Shown here: in pieces, positions 28,152 to 37,580 of the stretch
Layout of the letters: every line of letters starts with the position of its first letter
How positions within the stretch are numbered: the stretch's first letter is position 1
NCBI RefSeq assembly: GCF_001591445.1
Contig: NZ_BCUX01000040.1
Location: 1-45,392 of the forward strand
Reading direction: 5' to 3'
Source of the DNA: Neobacillus drentensis NBRC 102427
GTDB lineage: Bacteria; Bacillota; Bacilli; Bacillales; Cytobacillaceae
DNA length: 45,392 nt
Notes under the pieces: model-generated
The model's input: only the letters and a program-made list of their open reading frames with translations
What the model was told of the DNA's origin: nothing
Database searches by the model: none
Translations under genes and position numbers: made by a program

Positions 28152-30188
28152 TTAGTTAATACACCGAGTCAGCTTAATTAACTGAATTATCTTCTGTTCA
28201 TCAGCCAAATCCACGATTTGAATCCCCAGTAAGTAATCAAAAATGATTTCAGCATTAGGAACTTTTTTTAAGGCATCAATCCGTTGACCTAGTTCTTGTT
28301 TAATTTGCTCGGCTTGCAGTTTATTACCTTTTTTATGTGCCATAAGCAATTTTTCTGCATACATACCGAGCTGGATGACTTTCATGGTTACCCCGCTTAG
28401 GTGAGAATCGCATATTTCAATCGCCGTATTTATATATTTAACAGCTTGTTTGTCCTTCCCTTTACAGTAGAGATAAGTAGCCATATTCCAAAAGATAAAT
28501 TGCAACGGATGAGTGAAACGATAGCTCGCTTGCAAGGCTTCAACCGTTATATTTTCCTTGATTAACGATTCATACATTTGGTCTGCTAATGCGTCTGCAC
28601 CATTCCATTTAGCAGCAGCCATGATTTTAAAATACGAATGATATTTAAAAATCACCTTATACACTTCGTCCTCTTTCAATGTTGCCAATAGGCAGCGAAA
28701 CCCATCTGTTTCTGGTGTTAGTTTGCATGCCTGATAAAGGAAATGGATGGCTTGGTGAAATTTGTCCCCCTCACAGTAGGCCTGACTTTTGTAAAGAAAT
28801 TGCCTTTCCTTATCAATATCGAGTGTAAAATGATTTAATGCATGATCAAAGTCATAGATTGCCTTCTCCAAATTTGCTGGGTCCTCATGAATCAGCATTG
28901 AATATCCTTGTCCTCTTGTCCCATATGCTTTTCCTAGCATCTCAAACATTTGTGATGCTTCTAAGGCACTTGGCGATTCTTCATCAACAATTTCAAGGAG
29001 CTGCATCATTTCCTCAAGGATGGTAATCGCCTTGGTAGAATCTTGAATAGACCCGGTAATTTCCATTAAGTTTTTTTGGTTAACCGCCCTGCGAATTTTG
29101 TATAGATTAAAATACTCAAATTTAGTCATCACATCTTTTACATATGCAAGCTGCTTCATAAAAAGGGCGTCCTGATCCTTTGCTTTCATACTGCCTTCAT
29201 GAGTGTACAAGGAGTAAAGATAGAGAATGATATCAAGATTAAACTCTGGTATATTTATCCCACTTTCACTTAACAACGGCAGGAGTTCTTCCTGCATGTC
29301 AATTAACACAGGTCGAATAAACTCATAGTTTCGGTCAATTTTTATAAACGTATCGACTTTAGCCGAGATGAACCGCAATTGGATTTTCTGTCCATACTCG
29401 TCTAAGTCACATAGGTGCTTAATGGCAATCGGAAGATAGGTTTCCTTAAAGTCCTTATTTGAATCAAGATAACATTCAAAAATAACGTCACTTATATTGC
29501 CTTCTGCCAACCAGCGTTCCATTTCGTTCTTCACGGAATTCTCGAAAAAAGAGAAAATGTATAATTGATTATACAGTTCATCAATTCGCTTTTTTTGATT
29601 GTTATCGAATTTAGATGAGGTTTTGGTTAAGAAGGTATTACAAACCCCGTCTGACAGCATCAACCTTGAACTGGTTCTGGCATCATCAAAATGAATATGA
29701 TAATTCCATTTGTTTTTACGTGTTAGGAATTTCCGCGCTAGTCCGACAATAATTCTCTCTCTTAATCTGTTTTCATATTCTTCTTTCACTAGAATTCCGT
29801 ATCCTTTTACAATATTCTTTCTTGTAGCTACTATTATATCAAGCTGAAAATCACCATAAATCGCCGACAAGCGTAGTAAAAGCTGAATGATGCCTTCTGC
29901 GAGGACATTTAAATAAGTAGTATCACTGTCAATGATCTTAACCCGCTCTTTATTTTGAAAAATAACAAATTCCCCATTTTTCCTTCGAACTTCTTCAAGC
30001 ATTGCTAGATTTTCATTGCCGCTTTCCTCATTAAAATGGATGTACTCTTTTCCAATAATCTGTCTGGCGCTTTCTTCGGTTATTTTTCCTTTTTCAATCA
30101 ATACGCCCCCTACTAGAGAGGGGTTCAGATAGGTTTTGTGATCGCTGACGAAATCACCGCTTTCATCCAGCCAAAGTTCGAGACGCAT
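28152..30188 (-). CDS. DUF3800-like (RNase H-fold) protein with TPR-like C-terminus
   Basis: The product is 678 aa; ATG 30188 lies after TTTGGAGGAAAGAAC. It opens with RLELWLDESGDF, the DESGD signature of DUF3800, an RNase H-fold family thought to include nucleases; HFDDARTSSRLMLSDGVCN near 165-183 may hold further acidic catalytic residues. From about residue 380 to the end it becomes helical and TPR-like (EKAIYDFDHALNHF, KAQ-type pairs, FHQAIHFLYQACKLTPET, KQAVKYINTAIEICD). It is the last gene of the operon with the DUF2357 nuclease (29-base gap) and the McrB-like ATPase, so it probably works with them as an accessory nuclease or adaptor. The domain calls are reasonable; the activity is not shown. 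Confidence 0.65.
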   Translation of the reverse strand: MRLELWLDESGDFVSDHKTYLNPSLVGGVLIEKGKITEESARQIIGKEYIHFNEESGNENLAMLEEVRRKNGEFVIFQNKERVKIIDSDTTYLNVLAEGIIQLLLRLSAIYGDFQLDIIVATRKNIVKGYGILVKEEYENRLRERIIVGLARKFLTRKNKWNYHIHFDDARTSSRLMLSDGVCNTFLTKTSSKFDNNQKKRIDELYNQLYIFSFFENSVKNEMERWLAEGNISDVIFECYLDSNKDFKETYLPIAIKHLCDLDEYGQKIQLRFISAKVDTFIKIDRNYEFIRPVLIDMQEELLPLLSESGINIPEFNLDIILYLYSLYTHEGSMKAKDQDALFMKQLAYVKDVMTKFEYFNLYKIRRAVNQKNLMEITGSIQDSTKAITILEEMMQLLEIVDEESPSALEASQMFEMLGKAYGTRGQGYSMLIHEDPANLEKAIYDFDHALNHFTLDIDKERQFLYKSQAYCEGDKFHQAIHFLYQACKLTPETDGFRCLLATLKEDEVYKVIFKYHSYFKIMAAAKWNGADALADQMYESLIKENITVEALQASYRFTHPLQFIFWNMATYLYCKGKDKQAVKYINTAIEICDSHLSGVTMKVIQLGMYAEKLLMAHKKGNKLQAEQIKQELGQRIDALKKVPNAEIIFDYLLGIQIVDLADEQKIIQLIKLTRCIN

Positions 30189-30217
30189 GTTCTTTCCTCC
30201 AAAAATTTTATATGAAT

Positions 30218-33061
30218 CTACGAATCTGGAAAATCACAAACCGGGCACTTTACGTACCACGGATAATGTTCAAATTCTTCTTTATGATAGTTGTCACGAA
30301 GGTGTTTAACCAGTTTATGGCCATTTCTATCACAATGCGTTCGTACCCAAAACTCACCACAGCTATGACATGAAATATGGAATTTAATGTTTTGACTCCC
30401 AGGAATCACTCTATGCTGAATGTCAGTGTCGGTACTGCCGCACTCCCAACATATAAACGGAGTCTTTTGTTCAACAAAATGATATTCAATCATCATTTTT
30501 ACATATGCTTTCAGATTTCTAATTTGTCCCGGAATACAGGATATTGAACCAAAGCTTTGCCGTGGATTGCGATCAAAAAGCTGATCAACTCTATGAAAGT
30601 TTTGTGCCATCGTATGATTTAAATAGCCGCCAAAAAACTGGTAGCGATTGTCGACATCCGGGTGGATGAGAAAAGATGCATGTGATGGATGATCATGGGC
30701 ATGGAAATAATTTAAATAATGATCAATGGCCACAGTGTTAATATCGTGAAACCATCCATAATGTGAACTTTGTTCCTGATAATTTCGATATTTGGCATCC
30801 AGGTAAAACCATTTGGTGATCCGTCTTTGATGATACCCTTCTCCTGCAAATACAGTCAACTCAAAGGCATAATCGGGTTTTTTCCCAGCAATGTATTCAT
30901 TAAAATGAATGATTACTTCAAGTTTCTCAATATCGACGAATCCATCCTTGTATAGGTGATTCGTCTGTTTCTTTCCGTTATGCTCCATTTTAATACGGAA
31001 ACCTTCTAAGTTCCCTGCCTTTGCTTTTTCCATCCTTCTACCATCTAGAAATTGGTCAATTACGTCTTTAAAAGAACGTCCAGTTGTTGTTTTCCAGCCA
31101 GTATCATGGAAGATCTTTAAGATTTGAATCAAAATCCAATATTCATATAATTCGTCTGTCTTTTTTACGATAAAATCAGTTTCCTTAAAATCGGAAGTGA
31201 ATTCATATTTCTTATTGAGTTCTCTTAAGCTTTTCCATACCACGGAATAATTCTTATCATTTGTAAAAATTTGAGTGAGCTTCCAACGATTTTTTTTCTT
31301 TGTCACACCACCTAGAACAGGAAGTTGTAAATATCCATCTAATTTATCTATTAGTTTTCTTACCTTTTCATTGCAGGCTTTAATTTCTTCTACTTGGTTA
31401 TTAGTTTGAATCTGCTTTGTGTTTAAACTGTTAATCTGCTTACGAATTTCTTCTTTGAATTCCCAGACTCCATATTGATTAAACCAAGACTCAAGTTCTG
31501 ATTGAGTAATCGCTTTCGGTACTTCCAAACCATTAATACTCTTCAATTCTACAATGCTGATCGGATATTCGTAGGTATCTGGATAATACTCACCATTCCG
31601 GTTTTTAGCCTGATTTCCCCTTAGGGGGTCATCATCTTGGATGGAGTTTTTCTTCACAACTGCATGGATGTTCATTACACTTTGGTTATTAAGTTCAAAT
31701 AACTTGTATAAAAGAAAAACATGCTGCCGATAATCTGCTGTAATAAGTTTTAGGTCTACTTTTCGCCCTTTAATGTGAACAACTCTTCGATTTTCCTCCA
31801 TAATACGATATTCTAATTTCTGATTATGAAACATAAAGTCAAGCGGAAAAACACGATTCACAATATCAAACTGTGAACCATTAATCGTTGTCATTAATTG
31901 ATTATGGATAAAACTCATCTTAGGTGTGAAATTCTTACTGTACTTGGCAACTTGAAAAATCACTTCAATTGTTTCGTCCTCGCTGTTTCGCTGACGAAGC
32001 TTCTTAAACATATTTCGACAATAATTCACTTTAAAAAAAGGATTCGTGCTAGAATCAGCAATCAATTCCTCTAAGTCTGTTAAGTTATTGACCCCATACT
32101 GCTCAACTAATTGCTCCACTTGGTCATCAATTTCTAATTTCTTATTGAGGCTTTCCTTAAAAATATACGTCTCTGAATCTTCCAGATACCTTTTTAGTTC
32201 TGATAACGCAAAATAAATCATTTGGTTTTCATAGATATCGGTAGATTCCGTTGGCTGTGAAGAAATTGATTTTACATTTCCTTCATTTAGCAAAAGGTTC
32301 ATTACCGTTTTCGAATTGAACTTTTTAATATTGCGAATCGGTACCTTCATAAGAGTCTCTTCAATTTTCGTTTTTGGAAGTTGATTAATCCTTTGTAATG
32401 GGCTCTTTATCAGTTCAACGGCTTTTTCTATATCCTCTAATGTATGCTTCCACATGAGCTGTATCGACTGTTTAGAAGAGTTTTGTTCCATGACCAGCTC
32501 TCTTCTGATATTGAGAATATCATTAAGCATTTCCTGATATTTTTCAAAAGAAAGAGAAGATGGCAGGATACATGCTTTATAGAAATTAGGAGTTACCGGC
32601 GCTGTTGACCTTTTTTTGTAAACATTAAAGTAAAACACACCGGCATTCACTGAACCAAAAACAGCCTTATCTAAACTATTGGAATATAACCATTTTTTAT
32701 CTCTGCCCTTCTTCAACTTCGGTTGATCGAAGAAAATTTGCCGTTTTTCATCATAATATAACTCTTTCTCCAACTCTTCTTTCTTTGGAGAATACTTGAT
32801 TTGAAAATCACGAGAGTCCTCATCAACTTCAAGGTCTGTTAATTGAAACACAAGGACATAAAAGTAACTTCCTCTTTCCTTTCCTCGGAAATGGCTCTGC
32901 GCGACAAATGTTTTATGGCGATTTTCAATTCCTACTACCAATTCTGGGTATTGTTCGGGATTTTCAAGAAAAATCACGTCTTTATATACAAATTTTCCAT
33001 TTTGAATCTGAACTTGTTCCTCATCAAGAATAAATTTGGCCATCAAAGCTTTGACTTTCAT
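30218..33061 (-). CDS. DUF2357/PD-(D/E)XK nuclease, McrC-like partner
   Basis: The product is 947 aa. I start at ATG 33061, about 7 bases after GGAGGT; an ATG at 33076 precedes that site and overlaps the upstream gene. The middle carries the DUF2357 signature (STDIYENQMIYFALSELKRY). The nuclease core is PDYAFELTVF...KWFYLDAKYRNYQ, the D-x(n)-(D/E)-x-K pattern of the family usually encoded with McrB-like ATPases. The C-terminal 90 residues hold Cys and His pairs (CWECGS, CHSCGEFW, KCPVC) that could form one or two zinc ribbons. It lies 5 bases after the McrB-like gene, so the two are surely co-translated. The likely role is the nuclease subunit of a McrBC-type (type IV) restriction system; the target (modified DNA or RNA) is not evident. 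Confidence 0.82.
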   Translation of the reverse strand: MKVKALMAKFILDEEQVQIQNGKFVYKDVIFLENPEQYPELVVGIENRHKTFVAQSHFRGKERGSYFYVLVFQLTDLEVDEDSRDFQIKYSPKKEELEKELYYDEKRQIFFDQPKLKKGRDKKWLYSNSLDKAVFGSVNAGVFYFNVYKKRSTAPVTPNFYKACILPSSLSFEKYQEMLNDILNIRRELVMEQNSSKQSIQLMWKHTLEDIEKAVELIKSPLQRINQLPKTKIEETLMKVPIRNIKKFNSKTVMNLLLNEGNVKSISSQPTESTDIYENQMIYFALSELKRYLEDSETYIFKESLNKKLEIDDQVEQLVEQYGVNNLTDLEELIADSSTNPFFKVNYCRNMFKKLRQRNSEDETIEVIFQVAKYSKNFTPKMSFIHNQLMTTINGSQFDIVNRVFPLDFMFHNQKLEYRIMEENRRVVHIKGRKVDLKLITADYRQHVFLLYKLFELNNQSVMNIHAVVKKNSIQDDDPLRGNQAKNRNGEYYPDTYEYPISIVELKSINGLEVPKAITQSELESWFNQYGVWEFKEEIRKQINSLNTKQIQTNNQVEEIKACNEKVRKLIDKLDGYLQLPVLGGVTKKKNRWKLTQIFTNDKNYSVVWKSLRELNKKYEFTSDFKETDFIVKKTDELYEYWILIQILKIFHDTGWKTTTGRSFKDVIDQFLDGRRMEKAKAGNLEGFRIKMEHNGKKQTNHLYKDGFVDIEKLEVIIHFNEYIAGKKPDYAFELTVFAGEGYHQRRITKWFYLDAKYRNYQEQSSHYGWFHDINTVAIDHYLNYFHAHDHPSHASFLIHPDVDNRYQFFGGYLNHTMAQNFHRVDQLFDRNPRQSFGSISCIPGQIRNLKAYVKMMIEYHFVEQKTPFICWECGSTDTDIQHRVIPGSQNIKFHISCHSCGEFWVRTHCDRNGHKLVKHLRDNYHKEEFEHYPWYVKCPVCDFPDS

Positions 33062-33066
33062 TTGCC

Positions 33067-35031
33067 TTACCTCCAATAGGTTAAGGCTGACAATTTATTG
33101 CTGCTGCCAGAATCATAGATTTTCATTTCGTTTAATACTGAATAGGAACGTTTTGTTCCATCATTAAAAAAGGATTGCAGTATGGACATGAGTTGGTCCA
33201 AATCGGTATCATAGCTGTCTGTATTAATTTTTGGCAAAATTAAACTTGCACCCACAATATCAAGTAAATCATTAGGCTCAAGCAGCCCTATACCAATCAT
33301 TTGGTTAACAGCACGGTCAAACCGGTTGGTTAAGTGCAAGTTATACCGACGCAGCTGCTCTTTCATTGTATGAAATTTCTTTTTTTCTCTTTCACTCTTC
33401 TCACCGTTTTCAACATGAAAATCCTCAACCGAAATCTCAACTTGTTCGCGAGGGATATTTAGTATAAGAACACTTTTACGTGCCTCTTCCATTTCGATTT
33501 CGTTAACAGGGTCAATCTTCATTAAGAAGCTCCGGTCTACAACCTTTGGACTTAAGTCCTTAGTTGTTTCATCTTTATTGATCGTACCAATGAAACGAAT
33601 ATTCTCAGGGATTTCAAGTAAGGGTTGATAAGTTTGGATAAAATAAAGTTGTTTTTTCATTTGAAAATAGTTATTTATGTCATTTTGCCCTTGTGAGGCT
33701 AAATAAGCGTCTAATGACATATCGGCTACTTTCTCTTGAAAATAAAAATAACGTTCACTTAATTCTTCTTCTATTTCGAATTTAAAATTTTCACTGTAAA
33801 GCTGAATCTTCCGGTCTGTCTGTAGTTTACTTAAGAATTCTGCGAAATAGTACTCAATATGAGCCAGGTTCATCTCATCCAAGCAGATAAGATAGAGTTT
33901 CGATGGATTGTTTTTTGCTTCTAAAATCGCATCTAGGAAAGGAGTTGATACGTAAGTCTTTTCGATTGGATTCAAGAAACCTAACAGGTCGCTTTTATCC
34001 ATCCAATTCGGCTGAACTGGGATAATACGCAGTTCGGCATTCACTGCCTTTGCGAACCCTTCAACTAAACTAGTTTTACCTGTGCCTGGGCTCCCCGCTA
34101 ACACAACAAGCTGGTCGGTTCGTAATCCTGTATAAAATTGCAGTAATGTATGGGCATCATAATACAATGGCTTTTCATCATCGGTTAACAAATAATTCTT
34201 TACATGCTCGAGCATTTCTAATGGATGATCAAACTTTCTTTTTGGCTGTTCTTGTGAAATCATGGGTTGGGATTTACCTTTTGCCGTAAATAACTTAAAA
34301 GTCTCTAACTTATTTTTTACCTCTTCCAGCTCTTCAATTTCTTTCTGTAATGTTGCTTTTATTATTTGCTGTTCTGACTGTAATTGCTGCTTTAGATCTT
34401 CTTCTTTCCTTTCATAGTCTACTTTTAAATCTGAGATTTTACCTTGATTTACAGTTATTAAATCCTCTGTATATGCTAATTCCTTCCGTTTTTTCTCAAT
34501 ATCATATTCTATTAGTTTGTTAAAAAAGGGTTTATTGTTTTCTGTTAAATATACAATTTTCTTTTTAGTATCAACAGCAAAATCATTGAGTTTGGGTTGT
34601 TCTCCGGGATAAGCATCCAGTAAAGCATCAAGATAACCGTCAAACAATTCTGCTTTCGTAACTGTGTCTCTTTTTATTTTAATTAAGTGTGGTTCAGTTT
34701 CCTTTTTCCCACCGTATAGGTCAAGATTAAAAAAGACGTAATCCCCCTGGACAATCTTTTTATCCATTAATTCTTTGGTTACAGGGAGAGTTCCAAGTAT
34801 CGTTTTGTAATCTAACCCAAACGGAAACTTCAATGGAATCAGATGCTTGTTATTGTCTATAACCATAGGATTAATAATCTCACAATTGTTTTCTTTTATA
34901 GAGTGGACTTTGCCGAATAAGCGCAGGTCATTATTTCCTACAAACTGCTCCCAAAATTTAATTCTCTCTTCATAAGACTCATCCAAATATTCTAGTAGGT
35001 CCATTGATGTATTTTGTAGTTGTTCTACCAT
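33067..35031 (-). CDS. McrB-like AAA+ NTPase with coiled coil
   Basis: The product is 654 aa; ATG 35031 lies 6 bases after GGAGG. The N-terminal 130 residues resemble an OB-fold/cold-shock-like domain (LRLFGKVHSIKENNCEIINP ... QGDYVFFNLDLYGG). A coiled coil spans about 170-250 (heptad-rich, KEEDLKQQLQSEQQIIKATL). The AAA+ core has Walker A LAGSPGTGKTSL, a Walker B region LYLICLDEMNLAHIEYYFAE and the McrB-type GTINKDETTKDLSPKVVDRS. McrB proteins form NTP-driven rings that move nucleic acid and activate the McrC-type nuclease encoded immediately downstream. The N-terminal OB fold plus coiled coil recalls the McrB subunits of the CoCoNuT class of type IV systems; that match is from memory. A separate terminator upstream suggests its own promoter in the 195-base gap. 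Confidence 0.85.
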   Translation of the reverse strand: MVEQLQNTSMDLLEYLDESYEERIKFWEQFVGNNDLRLFGKVHSIKENNCEIINPMVIDNNKHLIPLKFPFGLDYKTILGTLPVTKELMDKKIVQGDYVFFNLDLYGGKKETEPHLIKIKRDTVTKAELFDGYLDALLDAYPGEQPKLNDFAVDTKKKIVYLTENNKPFFNKLIEYDIEKKRKELAYTEDLITVNQGKISDLKVDYERKEEDLKQQLQSEQQIIKATLQKEIEELEEVKNKLETFKLFTAKGKSQPMISQEQPKRKFDHPLEMLEHVKNYLLTDDEKPLYYDAHTLLQFYTGLRTDQLVVLAGSPGTGKTSLVEGFAKAVNAELRIIPVQPNWMDKSDLLGFLNPIEKTYVSTPFLDAILEAKNNPSKLYLICLDEMNLAHIEYYFAEFLSKLQTDRKIQLYSENFKFEIEEELSERYFYFQEKVADMSLDAYLASQGQNDINNYFQMKKQLYFIQTYQPLLEIPENIRFIGTINKDETTKDLSPKVVDRSFLMKIDPVNEIEMEEARKSVLILNIPREQVEISVEDFHVENGEKSEREKKKFHTMKEQLRRYNLHLTNRFDRAVNQMIGIGLLEPNDLLDIVGASLILPKINTDSYDTDLDQLMSILQSFFNDGTKRSYSVLNEMKIYDSGSSNKLSALTYWR

Positions 35032-35194
35032 GTTGTACCTCCAAATTTCCTATATATTATTTTAGATAAACTAATACCTAGCTTAATTAACGGCGGTCTT
35101 ATTTTTTCGTAAAATGTAACTTCTTTTATTATGCAATAATATGAAATTCTCCGCATCTCTTTTCTCCTACTTTTGTTATTATTACGATTAAGAA

Positions 35195-35220
35195 AGTCCC
35201 CACCTAAAAGGATGGGGACT
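35195..35220 (-). terminator. Terminator after the 609-aa HEPN gene
   Basis: AGTCCCCA / TGGGGACT, an 8-bp stem with a 10-base loop, followed on the minus strand by ACTTTCTT. It begins 6 bases past the stop codon. It partly uncouples the HEPN gene from the McrB-like gene downstream. Confidence 0.8.
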
Positions 35221-35226
35221 CTATCA

Positions 35227-37056
35227 TTAGTTCGCTGCCTCTTTCTCTTCCGCCAGTAAAAATAAGACTAAGTAAACCAACACGTCCCTGACCCGAATCA
35301 GTAAGGCTTCTGTTTTATCAATCAATTCTTTAATCGTAATCGAAACGACCTTGCCATTCGGGGAGGACGGCTCATTTTCATGTACCTTGATATGAATGAA
35401 GGAGTGTGCAATTTTATTACGAATAAAATCAAAATTCGATTCACCCTCCACCACTTTTTTCCAATTATCTTTTTCATAAAAAAGATCTCGTGACAAACTA
35501 TAAAGAGTCTGTAGGAACGGATTATTTTTCATTGATTGTTTAATCGGCTCTCTAATGTTTTCATAACCGATTCCATGTTGTTCATACCATATCTTTTTAT
35601 AGGTAATTTCATCATTCCGCGTAACTTCCAATTCATAGTATTCTTTAATAAACGTGGCCACTCGGTCAAAAAGCCCATAGGACTGCAGGTAGCATTGTTT
35701 CATTCTTTCCACAAAAAGACCCTTCTTATCATCTGGACTCGTTTCGAAGCCTTTAGAGGACTCGAAAAAGAACTGTCTGATAATCATAAATTCATGCTTC
35801 ATTAATTTATATAAGAAGCTAAAATATTCATTTCGCTCCCCAGATAAGAATGATACGTCAATATGGTCACTGCTAGGATAAAGAGAATGAAATGACGGCA
35901 CAAGGGAAAGGTATATTTCCTTTTTAGAACACCACTCCTCATACGTTTCTTCCTCTGAAGGGTAAGGACCGTCTTCTATTTCTGCAAGAGAAACCGGCGG
36001 TGGTGATGTATAAGAATTTAACAGCTGATCTTCAAGCCCTTCTTCCTTAATGGCTTCAATTAATGGTTGGAATAAATGATTGCCCTGACGGTCATACATT
36101 TTGCTCATTAATTCTGCTTCAGCATCTAAATAAATCCATAATTGTTCAGGAATATACTTTCCTACTAGTGCCTCTTCCCTAATCGAACCATATTCTTGCT
36201 CAAAGGATAAATGATTAGACCCTACTAAATACCGTTCAGCAATATCCTTGGAATCCGCCAATACACCTGCCATCCACTCTAGAAGTATATGATATGGTTT
36301 TCGATCATGTTGTAATTTCAGAAACGGTAGCCAGTGCATCAAGCTTTTAACATAGCCGGCTTTATATTGAATGTCCACTTCTGGATCATCCATCCATTCG
36401 TAATATTCTTCCTTATCGGCTCGGATCGTGTCCCAGATTCTTGCATCAAGAGCATATAAATCTCTTAACTTTGGTATTAAGCTTTCAATTTCATATTCAA
36501 TAAGGACCGACACTAAATCCTTATCGTCTTCCTCAGAATCCTCAATATCATTAACATTAATCCCTACCCTAATCGATGATACACGGCGCGATGACCTTCT
36601 ATTTGTTGGTTCTATTAAGAATGGCAACTCAGCACTCTGTTCATGTCGATTAAGGTCAAATAAGATATCTTCTCTTGCTTCTTCACTCTTTAAGTATCCT
36701 ATTAATTTTCGGGTTTCAAGTAATATAGTATAGAAGGATTCCTTGTATTTGATTCGGTCCTCTTGTAGCTGTGGATCAAGAAACTTATATTCTTTAAATG
36801 CCAGCTGTGCTTTGTCATAAGCATAACGGCTATGAGAGATGAATTTATTTTTTACTTTCTTCATAAACCGTATGGATTCTTTATAATAATCTTCATTATA
36901 AGGATAGTTTTTTAAAAATGACTGTAACTTATCAAAAAACGTATTAAGTTGATATCCATTGTAGTTACTTAAGTTTGCTGCAATTTCACAAATATTGTCC
37001 CAACGCTGTTCCTCAGTTAGAGGGCTTATTTTTGGTACCCGGTTTCTTCCCTTCAT
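35227..37056 (-). CDS. Protein with C-terminal HEPN domain (LA2681-like)
   Basis: The product is 609 aa; ATG 37056 lies 7 bases after AGGAG. The N-terminal 400 residues are helical, acidic in places (IEDSEEDDKDLV) and of no family I know. The C-terminal 190 residues resemble LA2681-type HEPN domains: a helix around KLMKHEFMIIRQFF, then SYGLFDRVATFIKEYYEL, KKIWYEQH, and FDFIRNKIAHSF with R546, N547 and H551 (R-x4-H). This domain type is often the RNase part of multidomain defence proteins. It is directly upstream of the McrB/DUF2357/DUF3800 operon, in the same direction but with a terminator between, so it may be an extra effector of that system or an independent protein. Confidence 0.68.
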   Translation of the reverse strand: MKGRNRVPKISPLTEEQRWDNICEIAANLSNYNGYQLNTFFDKLQSFLKNYPYNEDYYKESIRFMKKVKNKFISHSRYAYDKAQLAFKEYKFLDPQLQEDRIKYKESFYTILLETRKLIGYLKSEEAREDILFDLNRHEQSAELPFLIEPTNRRSSRRVSSIRVGINVNDIEDSEEDDKDLVSVLIEYEIESLIPKLRDLYALDARIWDTIRADKEEYYEWMDDPEVDIQYKAGYVKSLMHWLPFLKLQHDRKPYHILLEWMAGVLADSKDIAERYLVGSNHLSFEQEYGSIREEALVGKYIPEQLWIYLDAEAELMSKMYDRQGNHLFQPLIEAIKEEGLEDQLLNSYTSPPPVSLAEIEDGPYPSEEETYEEWCSKKEIYLSLVPSFHSLYPSSDHIDVSFLSGERNEYFSFLYKLMKHEFMIIRQFFFESSKGFETSPDDKKGLFVERMKQCYLQSYGLFDRVATFIKEYYELEVTRNDEITYKKIWYEQHGIGYENIREPIKQSMKNNPFLQTLYSLSRDLFYEKDNWKKVVEGESNFDFIRNKIAHSFIHIKVHENEPSSPNGKVVSITIKELIDKTEALLIRVRDVLVYLVLFLLAEEKEAAN

Positions 37057-37478
37057 TTTATCACTCCTAAAGAAAAATCATTCTATTGTCTATATTCTTT
37101 ATAATCATTATTAACACTATTTTCAGTAAAATAACAAGAATAGTGGTTAAGATTATAAAACCACTATTTTGTTGGTCCCATTTTTTAAGACCCTGCGAGT
37201 AAATGGCAAAAATGCGCGAGTATAGTAGGACTAACAATGAAGGATTTCGACTTTAAAAATAATACAAAAACCCTTAACAAAACTTGGGGTTATGCCAAAA
37301 AGCATTCTGAGGGTTTTAGACCGACAAAAAACGAAGCATCCACCGTACAATAAAAATAGGAATAAAAACAATGAACGCATTTAAAAGACTTTTTTAGACA
37401 TTATCACCAAATATGTATGGATTATTTTTTAATATTGCTAGTCAAAAACCTTTTTCATCAGTTTTCCCTAAAATAAAA
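37057..37478. other. Gap with possible insertion-sequence remnant
   Basis: No gene seen. It contains the direct repeat GCGAGTA (about 37196-37202 and 37218-37224) and a stem AAAACCCT ... AGGGTTTT around 37267-37317. The GCGAGTA/GGGTTTT pattern reminds me of the flanks of transposase genes in Bacillus genomes, but no transposase remains, so this is only a suspicion. Confidence 0.3.
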
Positions 37479-37518
37479 AACACTCACAGACATTGATATA
37501 TCAATATTTGTGTGTGTT
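37479..37518 (-). terminator. Terminator of the JAB operon
   Basis: A 20-base arm AACACTCACAGACATTGATA pairs with the adjoining TATCAATATTTGTGTGTGTT with three mismatches, and the minus strand continues into a run of T. It lies about 60 bases past the JAB-domain stop codon. Confidence 0.7.
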
Positions 37519-37580
37519 TTATCGTAATAAAATTTAACTCGTTTTCTTCAAAAAATTCCGAGTGAGGGTCGAACTGGAAA

